Assembly (NCBI RefSeq): GCF_035046485.1
Contig: NC_085138.1
Span: forward strand, 267,821,694-267,885,693
DNA: 64,000 nt
Direction: 5' to 3'
Source: Aedes albopictus
Lineage: Eukaryota > Arthropoda > Insecta > Diptera > Culicidae
This document shows, in pieces, positions 46,430-59,218 of the stretch. Numbering within the stretch: the stretch's first letter is position 1; each line of letters starts with the position of its first letter. The notes below the pieces were generated by a model. It was not told where the DNA came from. It saw nothing but the letters and a program-made list of their open reading frames with translations, and searched no databases. The position numbers and the translations under genes were made by a program.

Positions 46430-48100
46430 TAAAATCAGCTTGAGAACATGAAAAAATTGTACTAATAGCCAATTTTGCCGTAACCATGAACTACGTACGA
46501 TATAAACTGAACTTGTCACCCAATGTATAGTATACATTGTATACTTTCTTGTTAATTTACTTGGCATTCTTATCAAGTAAACACGTCAGGCATAATTGAG
46601 TCAGCCGTTGCAAACAAAGCGATGAAAAATGATCTTTCAACTGTTAGCATGATGGATTGCCAGCGCAACATAATATGACACTTTTCAATCAAGCAACTGA
46701 TTTTCCGACCAGCCCCGCGCATTGTCCTTCACAAAGAACCATCGGCAATCCTCTGCAGATAAAACTTTTCTAGGCCCTGCTAAAAGTTTTATAAAAATCC
46801 CGAAAGATTAATCGTGCCATATACTACACCCGTGCGCTACTCTCAATCAAGGAACAGAGACGAAAGCGCCGCCATTCCACTTCGCTGTACTTCTTTTTTC
46901 GGTCGGTAGGTAGGTAAGTATCTAGGGACCTCCGGACTGGAATCTCATCTCCACAAATCTTCACATCCCCTCAATCTCGGCTTTGGAGCTTCGTTAGCCG
47001 AACAAGGGGAAGAAAGGTGCATTCATCAAGCTCTCTGCTCTGCTGCTGACTGCGGTGTCTACCGTGGAAAACGGAAAATAAATCACACAATTGTATCCCC
47101 ATCTGCACATCGGTATGCGACCAGAAGTTGGTTCCAGTTCTAAGTATTTTCTTTTTTCGGTGGAGTTCATCTTTATTAAATTTTGATAAATTGAGTTCAG
47201 CAAAAACGACTTCTGAATTGAAAGAAAAAAATCACAAAAAATCTGAGGCTAGTAGAAACTGTGCTGTGTATATGATGTTTTTTGATATCCCTGGACAATT
47301 TGTTGGGACGCGTTGTAGCTAGAAAGATGTTTGGGAAAAATCATGTTTTTGCATTTGTATGACACACATAAAAATACTCTATTACTAGGAAAGTTGATCA
47401 ATCCGATGAATCCGTTGAAAAAATAGTACGCGCTGGTAGGCGAAGCTATGCACAACAAGGTTCGTCTAGTAAGTAGTCGCATCAAAGACGATGGTACCTT
47501 TGGGAACCTAGGATCTAATGACTAACAACAATGTGAGTCGTGAAATACGAAGACGCATCACACGTAGAAGTCAGGGCTGCAGAAGAAAATGTAGTATACA
47601 TAACATCATCTCACTATCTCAGCATTAGTTGGACCAAAAAGCTTGAGTTGTTCTCCACAGAGATGAGTTACACTATTCGACCCCTCGGCGGAAGTAGAAG
47701 AGCTGGGCCAGCTACTTCACTGAACTAGTCTCACTGGATCTCTACTCAGATCGCTGTAAGGTCAGATATGTCTCTCAGTCGGCACCGGCTAATTTCGTCG
47801 TTCCTGTCTACAGACGCGACGAACTCGTTAATCGTCTCTTCCTGGCTAGGAAGCTTTTCTTTGCGCTAGAGAACAGTAAGGAAGTAGGGTAGCATCTGTC
47901 TAAATCGTTAACAATTTCATCCTTTTAGCTCGTCAATCCGATCTGGTGAGTGCAACTCTTTCTGGAAAACTGAAGAATCAGCATTACTGTTCCGATTACC
48001 AAGGCCAACACGTAAGGGGTGTCTCTAGCAGAATCTTAACCCGCTTGTTCATGAAACGGCTTCCCCATTCCACGGCCCAGGCCTTAAAGTCACCCCCCAG
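46430..48100. other. Mostly unassigned; small RTE scrap near 47.5 kb
   Basis: At about 47495-47570 the + strand reads NNVSREIRRRIT, an RTE RT C-terminal motif, with nothing else retained. The rest shows no gene I recognise. Confidence 0.4.
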
Positions 48101-48539
48101 TCAACCAGTTATCGTATATGAATGTGTAAAAAATATCGTATACATATATGGATGATTTTCGTCAAAATCGTAAATATGTGTGGTACAAGTCGTCGCAAGC
48201 ATGGCAGAAATTGCATATCATGATTATTATTGATTTATATACGACTTTGCGTATAAGATCGTATAAGGTGTTGTAAAAAGTCACACTCTATCGGATTTAA
48301 TCTAATATGCCGTGTGATATAAGATTGTTGCAAGATTTCCAATATTATCGTAAATGAATCCATGCAAAGTCTAAATATGTGCCGTAATGCATACTGTTTC
48401 ATCGTATATACTGATTTGGCATGTACAATTGACAGTTTCATTTCTTTCAAAAGAAAAATAAACCAAAATGAAAGAAATTTTGTTGAAAAATAAACTAAAA
48501 CGTATGAGAAAAAGTGGAACATACTGTTGACTTCGAAAA

Positions 48540-50165
48540 AAGTTCATCCGAAGCTATAAAACGAACGATAGTGCTAGCGAAGGAATTGAAAGTTCATCTC
48601 CCGTACATCAGAATTCTTCGGAGCCCATCATTTTGAACAGCAGTTCGTACGATCAAACTTCGAATTTGTTCAACCCTTCCACAGACATCGAGGAATGTGG
48701 AGGTAATTTATTCCAATATCTTGGAATATTCATATCTTATTTTCATTTTATAAATACTTCAGGTCAGCGAACACATCTCATCCATGGAATCAGACAATGG
48801 GCTATAAATTTCCATATTTCGCAGTCCGCTTTGCAATCACTAACTTCGATCCTTAATGAGAACTTGAACCTAAATCTTCCAAAGGATCCACGAACGCTGA
48901 TATCAACACCTCGAAGTTTTGATCGGGAGCAAATCTACGAAACTGGCCTTTACTGGCATCAAGGACTGGAGTTTTGTCTTAGAGCAGCATTGAGTAACAT
49001 ATCGCGATCTACTAATATTTCTCTCAATTTCAATATTGACGGCCTCCCACTGTATAAAAGTGCAACGAAAAACTTTTGGCCCATACTGTTCAACATTCAG
49101 GAATTTCCTGAAATTCAGCCACTGATCATCGGAATATTCTACGGAATAAGTAAGCCAAAGGATGCATCCGTTTTTTTGGGCCCTTTCGTAGAGGAATTAC
49201 TGCAGCTGCTGTTCTCTGGCTTAGTCATAAATGGTTATCAGATTATGATTAAGATACGATGCTTTATTTGCGATACACCGGCACGTGCATTTATTGAGGG
49301 AGTTATCAACTTCAATGGTAAATACGGTTGCATCAAATGTACGACCAAAGGCGTGTATTCACAAATATCACGAACTGTGGTGTTTCCCAACAGCAGAGCA
49401 TTGAAACGTACTGATGAAATGTTCAGGGCAAGGGAGTATTCAAATCATCAACGTTGTGAATCACCTCTTACAAGGCTTCCAATTGATATGATTGAAGACG
49501 TTATTGTTGCTGATTCGTTACACCTTTTAGAATTAGGAATGATGAAGAAGTTACTTAATGTCAATGAAAACTAAGTGGAGTACATTTCAGAAGAAGGAAA
49601 TTTCAGAGTTGTTAGTTGCGGTGCAGTTTCCAGCAGAAATTCATCGTAGGATGAGGTCGTTGGATTTCGTTTCTCTATGGAAAGGATTGGAGTATCGCAA
49701 TTTTTTTTAACTACGTTGGGATTGTTGTGTTGAAGGACTATTTGCCAGAATAATATTACCAAAACTTTCTTATCCTCTTTTGTGCCGTTCGCATTTGCTC
49801 TGTCGATAAATACTCCAATTTGTTGGAAATTGGTCGAGAGCTATTCAATGATTTTCTTAACGAGTTCAAATCATTGTATGGTGTGGAATTCATGACAAGT
49901 AACATACACAATCTATGTCACATTGTGGATGAAGTGGCTAAATTTGCATCCTTGCCAACCCTGTCAGCATATCCTTTTGAAAACTGCTTTCACTCGTTAA
50001 AAAAATTGTGAAAACTGGACCAAATCCGTTAGCTCAAATAGCTGGTCGTATAACAGAAAGCATGCAAAGTTATGAATCTCTTGTAAATGAACAGCAGCGC
50101 ACACAATTAGCAAATGCCCACCTTCGACAAAGATTTGTAGATAAAAAAAGCGAAAGTAAATTAGT
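48540..50165 (+). pseudogene. Tnp2/EnSpm-like transposase
   Basis: A likely 60-bp intron (48703-48762, GTAATT...TTCAG) follows a short N-terminal exon. The exon after it encodes GIRQWAINFHISQSALQSL and FNIDGLPLYKSATKNFWPIL (acidic DDE-type position), then FICDTPARAFIEGVINFNGK (second Asp) with a zinc motif GCIKCTTKG. The frame breaks near 49565 (continuing TFQKKEISELLVAVQFPAEI) and near 49705. It resumes with LEIGRELFNDFLNEFKSLYG and LSAYPFENCFHSLKKL and ends after ANAHLRQRFVDKKSE. This order matches animal Tnp2-like transposases of CACTA/EnSpm elements. Frameshifts make it inactive. Confidence 0.7.
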
Positions 50166-50549
50166 AAAGATAAATGGATCCTAACTCTTGATCAATCAAT
50201 CATGGCATTTTGTAGCGTAAACGAAAAAAAAAAATCAAATTATTTTGTAAAAGGCCAGGTTGTTTCTACTAAAAAGGTTTACTTTGAAAAACCATTCAAA
50301 TCTTCGTACTTGCACATCTACATTGCTGAATCTGTTTTCCCCGAAGAAAGACTGATACACGTCGATAACATTTTTTTTTTACGCCCCTCCTCCACACAAT
50401 AAGTTGATATGTTTTAGCCTTGGTACGTTTCATTTTACGTGAAAAAAATAAAAACGATGCACATTGTATTCTTGAATTTATTTGATATTCAATTTCACTT
50501 TATATGATACATTTCAATAATAAACATCAATTGATCAATCACCGTTTGC

Positions 50550-51871
50550 TTAGTCATCACTGTCACTTTCATCCAGAGCCTCATTATCACTCGCGTTAAA
50601 CACATCCTCATCGTCAGCATAATTATCATTCTCGGAATCAGCCTCATTTGTTTTTACATCCATCTTCTCATCTTGGTCATTACCAGGTTCTTCAGCACTG
50701 TCGCTTTGAACTACATCAACCAGCTCTGCTGGATTATCGATGCTTTGTTCGTGCATCTTCTTCAGTTTGCGTTCTGGGCGGCATGCTGACTTTCGTAGTC
50801 ACTTATTCGTACTTCTGGACATGCTGTATCGGAATAGCCGGGTCCTACAAAAATCCTCCAATTTATGGGCACTGTATGAGGGATCGCCGATGCAAACTAA
50901 GTCTACAAGTAGCTGCAGAACGTTGCCAAACTCCCTGAAACCTCTCTTTGATTTTTGTCCCCGGCTGATTCCAGTCCAGGTGAACCGCGTCCAGAACTCC
51001 CTGGTGAACAAACAGTCGACAATTGTGTAGCACGCATTATCTCCATTACCGTCATTTCGGGTGAAATTGATCACTTTTCACAGTTTTTGGTGTCTAATTT
51101 TTGAATTGTTATCGATAAGCCCAAACTCAATGCTTTAAAAAAAGTACGGCCAGAGATTGCATCAGTGAACGAAGTTGAAACTTTTACTGCAAATCATTTT
51201 ATTGTAATAAATATCATTTAAAATAAAAAATCAAAAATTTCACTTGTGGGGTGAAATTTATCAGTCAGTGAAATGTCTTTGTTAGTCCTAAAAATATTTT
51301 TTCTACTTGAATTAACCACCCCAGAATGCGAAAAGCAATGCAAAACTTTCACAACTTTACTATTTTTTTAATTATTTAAGTTTAAAGTTCAATAAATCGA
51401 AGGATATGAATGAAAGTATGCAATTTATACACTAAATAAGTGAATACTTCCAGAAAAGTACAATTGTATACATACATTTCAATGTTTATAGAACTTTTGA
51501 TGACGAATTTGGGTCTGGCGAATACTTGGCAACTATAAACATTCATTCGAATATTCATTACATCTGTGATACAGCTACGACAACAAAACTTTGAAAGTGT
51601 CTTTGAATTTCGCCTAACACATAGTTTAGGAAAATATGGAATTTGATACAGAAATGTGAGACTAATTGGCCGTAAAACACATAAACTCAATTTAATAACC
51701 CTTGAGCCAGATAATAACCATTTTCCACAAATTGTTTTAAATTTAAAGCGTTATTTTTAACAAATAAAAATGGCCCTCACGTCGATCAATTTCACCCCAC
51801 TGATCAATTTCACCCGAAATCACGGTACTAACGTATGAATTCGGGGGAATAACTCGTGTGAAATAAATGAG
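50550..51871 (-). pseudogene. DUF4806-like accessory protein gene, interrupted by a MITE
   Basis: The minus strand starts after a plausible acceptor (TTTTTCAG, exon from 51871) with TRVIPPNSYVS. It is cut by the MITE at 51049-51825 and resumes NGDNACYTIVDCLFTREFW, FTWTGISRGQKSKRGFREFG. It reads on with KSACRPERKLKKM to an acidic tail (DDEDVFNASDNEALDESDSD) ending at 50550. The FTWTG... and KS-C-RP-RK-KK pattern recalls the DUF4806 domain of insect proteins. A stop is present before the KSACRP segment in one frame. The gene converges on the transposase and may be the element's accessory (TnpA-like) gene; that role is inferred. Confidence 0.55.
51049..51825. mobile_element. 777-bp MITE with CCG(T)(C/G)ATTTCGGGTGAAATTG ends
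   Basis: CCGTCATTTCGGGTGAAATT (left) and CCGTGATTTCGGGTGAAATT (right, inverted) are flanked by TA (51047-51048 and 51826-51827). Removal restores SYVS-NGDN in the DUF4806-like frame. No transposase frame inside. Confidence 0.75.
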
Positions 51872-53240
51872 CTGAAAAATGCAAATTAGAAAAAAAAAAT
51901 ATGTGCTGCTTTACTGTCTTATTTACGTACTATATATATGACAATTATGCATGTAACAATGAATACTAGTTTTTGTGTCAACGAGTACCGGTTTTGAGTT
52001 GGTAAGCCCATGAAGCTTTCAGTGATAGAATATGGGCTACAGTCGGCTTTTACACTACACGGTATATGCACCGCATTATCATGAGCGATTTCCAAATACA
52101 CACCGATTATAAGTTACATTTATGTAAGTCGGTCAAATGCATATGTGACTCCTACAATCCAAAACGGCGTAACTGTTTCTTTAGGCAATACCTTTTATCA
52201 AAGCTATCCTACACAATCAACAACCCCCACTTGACAAAAATATGGGGTCCTTCCTCCGAAAGTGGCGAAGAATTTTGTGGGAAGGGTGAAAATTCGACCC
52301 ACAGCTTTGAAAAAAAAAAAACATTGTTTCAAAAAGCAGTTACTCCCCTTTGAAATGTTGGTATACATCTAATATAAATCATACTACTAAATCGCATAAT
52401 ACTTTCTAGGTTTAATCACCGCATGACTTTATGATAATTGAATTTTATTGGCTTTTCTCGGTGAACGTAATACTACTCAAAGAAGGAGGGAGTAACGAAA
52501 GTAATGAAAGAAACGGTGGATAGAATCGCAAGTGTGCGACGAGAGAAATTGAATAGAAGTTAAAAATTAACAGAGGGCCATAATTGAACAACACAATCAC
52601 AACGACGACCCCTTTGCCTAACGTCCTGGGTTTGAACGGCTAGGTACTAGTAGTTTGATGATGACTACTAGCCCTAGACAGGCAGAAAGATCGTGGTTGT
52701 GATCTGTTAAATGTTGTTCGGCTTTGCTTTCGGTTCTATCGATCTGTGACACTTGTTCGGAGATTCATATCGAGCGAACGTTACTTATTTGATTGTTTCG
52801 CGCTTTCATCTCGTATGCTCCTGTTGTGTCCAAATGATCTTATTTGAACCATGCGGTGATTAAACCTAGAAAGTAAAATCCAGTTGGCAAGAAAGAATGA
52901 AACTCAATTAATACTAATGTTGATTATGCTGCGTTTTGATCATACAAACACTAAGTAGTGCTAGTGAGCGAAAATTTGCGAGGAACAAAATAATGCAAGC
53001 GTCGCGTGTGATCACTGATCGTCTATTTGTCAAAAAAATCATTCATTTCAAGTTACTGTTTACGGTTGTTTGCAGTACTGCTTGCTCGTTAACCTGAACA
53101 TCGAGAGTTCGAAACTCGTAAGTATAATTTGAAAATATTAACAATTGTATTTAATCATATGTCTAAATATCTCATACATGCTTGTTAAATAATTAAATAA
53201 ACAGAAAACTGGCGCAACTATGTTTTTTTTTTCTTTTTAG
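51872..53240. other. No recognised gene (interior of the EnSpm-like element)
   Basis: May hold upstream exons or the promoter of the DUF4806-like gene. Nothing recognisable. Confidence 0.35.
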
Positions 53241-53579
53241 CAGCAAAAATATAAAGTCGTATATCATTCTTGGGAGACGTAATTGATTGTTCCAAAGCAG
53301 TTGTATATACGTCTGAATGAATTCGATGAAGTCGTATAAACAATGTGATTTTTTACACAATCGTATTGAATGCTATCAAAACTATCTAGTATCGCATTAG
53401 AGTTTCTAAATGGCCTCCACTTTAGTGCGTATATGGATGTTTTCTGCATAAACGCAATGTTAATGTGTACCGCACACTCATTCCGCTTGTTCCTACAATT
53501 CGATTTAACAGTTACTTTCTGACTGGCTACAATTACAATTTCAATTCCTACGCGCCCCACCAGAAGCAACGTTACCATT

Positions 53580-53740
53580 CGGTAATAGCACGTATCATAG
53601 ATTGTGCTCAAAGATTACCTGCAAGTACTCCGAGATTACGAGCGACACATACTAAAGACGATCTTCGGCCTTCGATGAACCACGAGCTCACCAAAGCTAG
53701 AAGGATACAGTGGACAGGGCATGTTACAGTAATGCCGGAC
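53580..53740 (+). pseudogene. RTE C-terminal fragment
   Basis: Reads LQVLRDYERHILKTIFGL, then MNHELTKARRIQWTGHVTVM in another frame. It is a direct repeat of about 140 bp of 54975-55112. Confidence 0.7.
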
Positions 53741-53754
53741 GAGCTGCGTGTAGA

Positions 53755-53860
53755 ATGCGTTGAATCGGTTGATCCTCAACCTGCGCATTATTTTGTCGAT
53801 CGGCCACCAACCAATCACGCACTTCTGCATATCGTCCATCACGATGAAAGCTCTTCTCAG
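53755..53860 (-). pseudogene. RTE endonuclease scrap
   Basis: The minus strand reads MQKCVIGWWPIDKIMRRLRI, the endonuclease segment that appears as MRQRVIGWQLINARMCMLR at about 39900. Confidence 0.55.
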
Positions 53861-54079
53861 CTTGCTTGTGCAACCGCAGCTCTGTTATGAGGTTGGGATC
53901 GGAGGAGTATGGCAGGAAGCTGAAGGATCTTACAAGAGACCTAAATCCCTATGCCAGCCTTAACCGTGCCATTTGGGATCTCGTCGGAGTTTCATGCCTT
54001 CTCTTCAACATTCCGAACGCGGCAGGATTTGTCTAGGAAGTAATGTCATGTCACCACGACAGACAGAGATACTTTCCAG

Positions 54080-55265
54080 GTAATGGAGGAACTCGTTTAC
54101 CTTGCATACTTACTGACGATCGACAACAAAGTGAGTCGTGAAATACAAAAGCACATAATCAGTGGATGTCGTGCCTACTACGGGCTCCCTGAGAAATTGC
54201 GGTCGAAAGATTTAATCCTGCCGCAGCGAATTTACCGTGTACAAAACGTTTATAAGACCGTTAACACTCCTCTATGGGCACGAATCATAGATTACACTAG
54301 TTTACAGCATTTTTGAACTCGGTAAGCTGATGATCATTTTTGGTGTAAAATTATGCCCTGAGTTCGAAAACGCGAAAGAAAAAAATTACAGTAGAGCGGA
54401 AATTTTTTCGACTTTCCATACAAGGTTGATGATTTGAAATCGATTTTTGTTCTATTTTTAAGCAACGTCGCTCTGTTCACACATCTCATTCTCCGTAATC
54501 AATGCTCCGATTGAGCTGAAATTTTTAATGTAACTCGCCTACATATAATATGTCAAATAAACGTCGAGAAAGAATTTTTAAGTAAGTTTTTTTCTTATTG
54601 AAAAAAATACATTTCTTCAAAAAAATTTGGGAATTTTGCTAAAATTTAAGAAGATTGTCCCTAAAACTCGCCAATATCTTGAATTTCATCAATCTGACGC
54701 AAAACCTGTATTCAGATGACCGAATGGTATTGTATTCAGCTTTCAATTTATGGAAAAAGATTTAAAATTGGTTGAACAAAATGCAATATATTTGAATTTT
54801 AGTAAATTACATATTTTAAAAAGTTGCAAAGCTCGATTTTGAGCTAAAACTCAAAAACTGTTCCACTTAAAATTTTTTGAAGGTCGGCTTCGAAATCAGC
54901 ACTAAATTGTGCTTCAAAAATGTTGGTCGTTGACAGAAGTTCACGACTTTCGTTTCATTTTGTAAACTTGTGTTATGCTCAAGGATGACCTGCAAGTACT
55001 CCGAGATTACGAGCGACACATACTAAGGACGATCTTCCGCCTCCGATGAACCAAGAGCTCGTCAAAGCTAGAAGGATACGGTGGACTGGACAGAGCATGT
55101 TACAGTAATGCCAGATAACATCCCTGGAAAGTTGATGTTTGATATTGATCCGGTTAGCACAAGATGGCGTGGAGCGCAGAGAGCACGTCAATTGAAATGG
55201 AGCGTGATCTGGTAAGCTTTGGACGTGACCGACGATGGCGAGTGGCAGCTGCAATCTTAAAAATG
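54080..55265 (+). pseudogene. RTE C-terminal part split by a MITE
   Basis: MEELVYLAYLLTIDNKVSRE and SGCRAYYGLPEKLRS (about 54083-54220) lead to GHES. Then comes the 678-bp insertion, then MLKDDLQVLRDYERHILRTI and FDIDPVSTRWRGAQRARQLK (to about 55200). The 3' end shows GATACAATAATCATG after about 55300. Stops and shifts throughout. Confidence 0.75.
54295..54972. mobile_element. 678-bp MITE with CACTAGTTTACA / TGTAAACTTGTG ends
   Basis: Inverted ends CAC(T/A)AGTTTACA, and TTA on both sides (54292-54294 and 54973-54975). Removing it and one TTA rejoins the RTE as I-MLKDDLQ. The 3-bp TTA fits PIF/Harbinger or CACTA. No transposase. Confidence 0.7.
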
Positions 55266-55299
55266 TTATGCAACTCATAACTGTGTTTGCATTGAAATG

Positions 55300-57635
55300 G
55301 GGATACAATAATCATGATCTAGCACTGCGCTATAAAAAAGCGGACAATATCAAGCGACAACTGAATCGTCGTTCAGAACAACTGCCATACGCACTATGCA
55401 CGGATTACGCTCCAGCTTGCCGCTATTACTAGCTCAAATCCCTAACGAACCTAGTTTCAAGTGTTCCTCCAAAGCCGAGTGATGGCAATGCGTATCATTT
55501 TCCTGAGGCGAATTTAAATTGCTTCCTTTCAATGCATCTTACAGGGAATCATTTATATTTGATGAAGGTTACACAAGTGCCAGTATAGGGTACTAAATCC
55601 TTGAATATGCCAAGGGCTCACTTTCAGCTAAATCAACTCCTTCTGCTATCGCAATGCAGCAGTGTTGTCATCTGTCAAATGAGAACTAACTTCAACTGCT
55701 TTGCATGCTTCTTTCTCATCGATTTTTTTTGCCATTGTAGCCGGCGTATCCTAATTCACATTTTCGCACTCCTTTCAAATCCAGCAGTGCAGTGTGACGG
55801 TCGTATAGCAATCTCCTGCAGAGCCCACTTCAACGTGCAACCCTTCACTTCATTTGGCAAACATAAAAACACACATATATGGGGCCCCATTACGAATTCG
55901 AATCCCATCACTGCACCGTGGCATCATCGTCAACTCTTTCCCCTCTGTATCTACGTACGCTTGATGGCGATGCTGATGCTGGTTCATTCCGTCAAGCGTG
56001 CTGTTAGCCAGCCGTACGTATCTATAGAGGTACACATACTTTGCATTCAAAACACGTCCCATGATGATGCTTTCAAATACATGCAACGACTTTCTTTACT
56101 CCCGTGGGTATTCCCCAATGGGAAGTGCTTGCCAAGTTTAACCCTATAATTTTTAGCAAATAATCATCAAAATATCACTCTCCCGTTCTTTAAGTGCTGG
56201 TAGGAGCTTGGGGGAAAGGAAACATGTAAAACAAACGACGACGACGATGCGGACGGATACCTAGCAGCATCCAGCTAGGAGTAGCTTTTCTTTACATTCG
56301 CTCCATTCAGCCCATTAGCACAGACAGACTCTCAATGGACGGAATTGGCGAGGGTGGACTCTACGAATGTGGATCAACAACAAATGATGCAAAGGAGGTG
56401 ACTTGCTACGCCTTTTCTGCTAAACCTACCTACTTGCATCGAGAAGGGTTGCTCCAGTTCGAGGCAGTCAGTGCCGAATGAGGGAGTACAATCCCCTTGA
56501 GGGTCTAGAACGCAAGTAAATATCATGAATGATGCATGTTTTAATCAACTTCAGCTCAAAAAAATATTCTGACGATCTTTTTTGTCTTTACGGTTGAAGT
56601 GTAGACGTTGAGTGCCTTGGCGTATTGCCGAGGCGTTTCTTGAATCACGCTGGAAATTAGGATTGGTGGTAAGGGGTAACGATTTCTAACCAGATGAGCG
56701 TGAGGCTCGCACTTTCATGTTATATTAATGTTGGTAATATTTTAAAACATAGGGGTTGTCCATAAATTACGAGGTCAATTTCTTTAGGACGTCCCCTTTG
56801 TGGTATTTAGTTTTGGGGCTAAAATCCCTAATAAAACAGGGCTGATAAAGTCTCTTAAATAAAGACAAATCAATCAATCAACCTGAAAAATCGCGTTTGT
56901 ACAGAAATATAATACTAACAACGTATCTTTCGGGGTTATGGGACATATTTACATATAATTTTTGGATTAGATAACCGTTCACATTGTCATTGCTACTCCA
57001 TGATTGACAAGAACGAAGGAAAGTTGCACATAAAATAAATAAATAAAAGGCGCTTGGGACTAGCCAGCCAACCCCAATGTGCACAATTCGAGATTTCAGA
57101 ATGAAAAAAATGACTGTGCTATTCGACTGTTAATTTGACAACCGTTGCAACTAGAGATCGGGGAATCCACAGCATCTTCAAAGTTGTTCCGGGGAGGAGT
57201 ATTTGTTAGTATGGTCTGGCAAGGTGTAAATCTTGGAGTAACCTATGGCTGGTAATACAATTCATATAGGAGTATGAAAATGTGGGTTCCCAGTAAGCCT
57301 AGTCGTTGAGGTTATGGATATGGATCCCCAACTTGTTATATTTTCGAAGACTTCTCCTTCAATTCCTTCTAGGATTTATACAAATGTCTTCAATGATAAC
57401 CGCTTATTCACATGTTCCCAAGAATTCTCCTGAAAATGTATCAGGCATTGGTGTAGCTAGGGGGGGTTCCAGGGGTGCCTGGCACCCCCTAGAACAAATT
57501 TGGCACCCCCTAGAGTTTTTCCTTGATAGTTATCAAAAATTTAAAACTTCACACAATAATTCCAATGTTTATTAATCGCACATTCGAATAAAATATAAGC
57601 ACACCCGTAATTACTTATATACCTGTTGTACGTTT
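55300..57635. other. Intergenic; short repeat pieces only
   Basis: Near 56753 there is one end of the ATTACG-type Harbinger MITE. At about 56836-56882 lies another SINE tail (GGGCTGATAAAGTCTCTTAA plus (CAAT)n). A GGCACCCCCTAGA motif occurs near 57480-57510. No host gene recognised. The 55601-56149 open frame lacks any familiar domain. Confidence 0.4.
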
Positions 57636-59218
57636 TGGCGTTTTGAATATCGGTAAGAACAATCAACAGACGTCTCTATAGATTCCTCCAGAAATACCTC
57701 TATCTAATCATACAGTGATTTCTCTAAGCTTCGTTTATGGATTCTTCCCGATATTTCTTCAATAAACTTCCCTTAGGATTGTCCAGGCAGTTCGTCCTGA
57801 TGGGGTTGTACATAATAGAAATTTCTGCAGAGATTGGTCCAGCAATTTCTCCTAGGATTTATTTGGAAATTCTTACTACGATACTACTCGGAATTATTCT
57901 AGGAATTCCTCTGAAATTTTCTCTTGGGATTCCTTGAGGAGTTTCTGGTGGGATTATTCTAGACAATCTTCCTGGGATTCTTTCAGAAGTTCCTCAGGCG
58001 ATTCCTTTTATATTATTCAGATTTATTTCAGAGATTCTTCCAGAAATTCCTCATGCAATTTCTCCAGCTTTTTTGGCCTTCTTCCGGGAATTGAGGCTAG
58101 GATTCCTCAAGCAACTTCTGCTGCGAATCTCTTAGAACTCTTCCAAAAACTCTCACTGTGGTACCTTCAGGAATTCTACTAGGAAAGATCTTCCGGCAAT
58201 TCTTTCGGAAAATCTACCTGAAATTTTTCTAAAAATCCCTTCGGTGATTATTCCAGAGATTTATTCAAGGATTTAACCAGGACTTCCTCCAAAGGTACTT
58301 TCAGAAATGCCACAGGGGATTTCTCCAAGAACTTCTATTGGCCTTCCTTCATGAATTCCAGCTGGAAATCTTCAAGAAATACCCATTAGGACTCCTTCAG
58401 AATTATATTTAGAATAATTAGGACACCTGATATACTAACTTGTTGCAACACTTTCGAGATATCTTACTGAGATTCCTCCAGAAATTCCCCCTGCGATTCC
58501 ATCAGGGAATCCTCCAGTATACTTCTACCGATTATTTCAAGGAGTACTGTATGTATTCCTCTAGGCATAAATTAGAGGAACTTCTCTTAGGATACCCCCG
58601 GTATTCCTGATTCTAGGATTCCTCCAGAAATTACTTATATGAAACCTCCCGGAGTTCTAGGAATTCCTTTAGATATTTCTGATGGGATTCCTCAAGCAAT
58701 TCCTGCGGTTCTTCCAGCTGTTCTTCTTCCAGCCAGAAATTCTTACTGTGGTACTTCAGAAATTATGCTACGGTTTCTTTTAGAGCTTACTCCAGTCTAT
58801 TTGCAGGGATCTTTCCAGGAAATCTTCCTGGGATTCTTGCAGAAACCTCTGTTGTTGTTCTACCAGAGATTTCTCCAAGGACTCATCCAGCAATTCCTCC
58901 AGAGATTTTATCCAAACATTCTTCCAGAAATTCCTCATGGAATTCCTGCGGAAAATCCATTTGGCCCTCCACCAAGAATACCTCGAACAACTCCTTCTGC
59001 GGTTCGTCCAGCAATTCCTTCAGAAATTCTTACACTGATACGTCTAGAAATTCTTCTAGTGATTCCTACACGAATTTATCCTAGTATTATGGCTGCAATT
59101 CTTCTGGGAAATCGTCCTGGGATTTCTTCAGAAAATCCTCCTGCGATTCCTTCAGGGCCTTCCCCATAGATTCTTTCAGAAAACCTCTACCGGTCCTTGC
59201 AGGGACTTCTCTAGGTAT

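Larger units (their letters stand above)
48110..53480. mobile_element. EnSpm/Tnp2-like DNA transposon, approximate bounds
   Basis: A Tnp2-like transposase (+) and a convergent DUF4806-like gene (-) lie between two regions rich in TCGTATA/TATACGA motifs: left at about 48111-48410 (at least six) and right at about 53258-53435 (at least four). Motif-rich subterminal regions typify CACTA/EnSpm elements. I could not identify exact terminal repeats or a duplication, so the ends are estimates. Confidence 0.55.

Noticed and set aside
51382..51690. 102-codon minus-strand frame
   Set aside because: Falls inside the 777-bp MITE; no similarity to DUF4806 or any known domain.
58639..59169. 176-codon Pro/Ile/Leu-rich frame, and similar ones at 59798-60493 and 18364-18979
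   Set aside because: The four-residue rhythm comes from the 12-bp repeat; non-coding low-complexity DNA.
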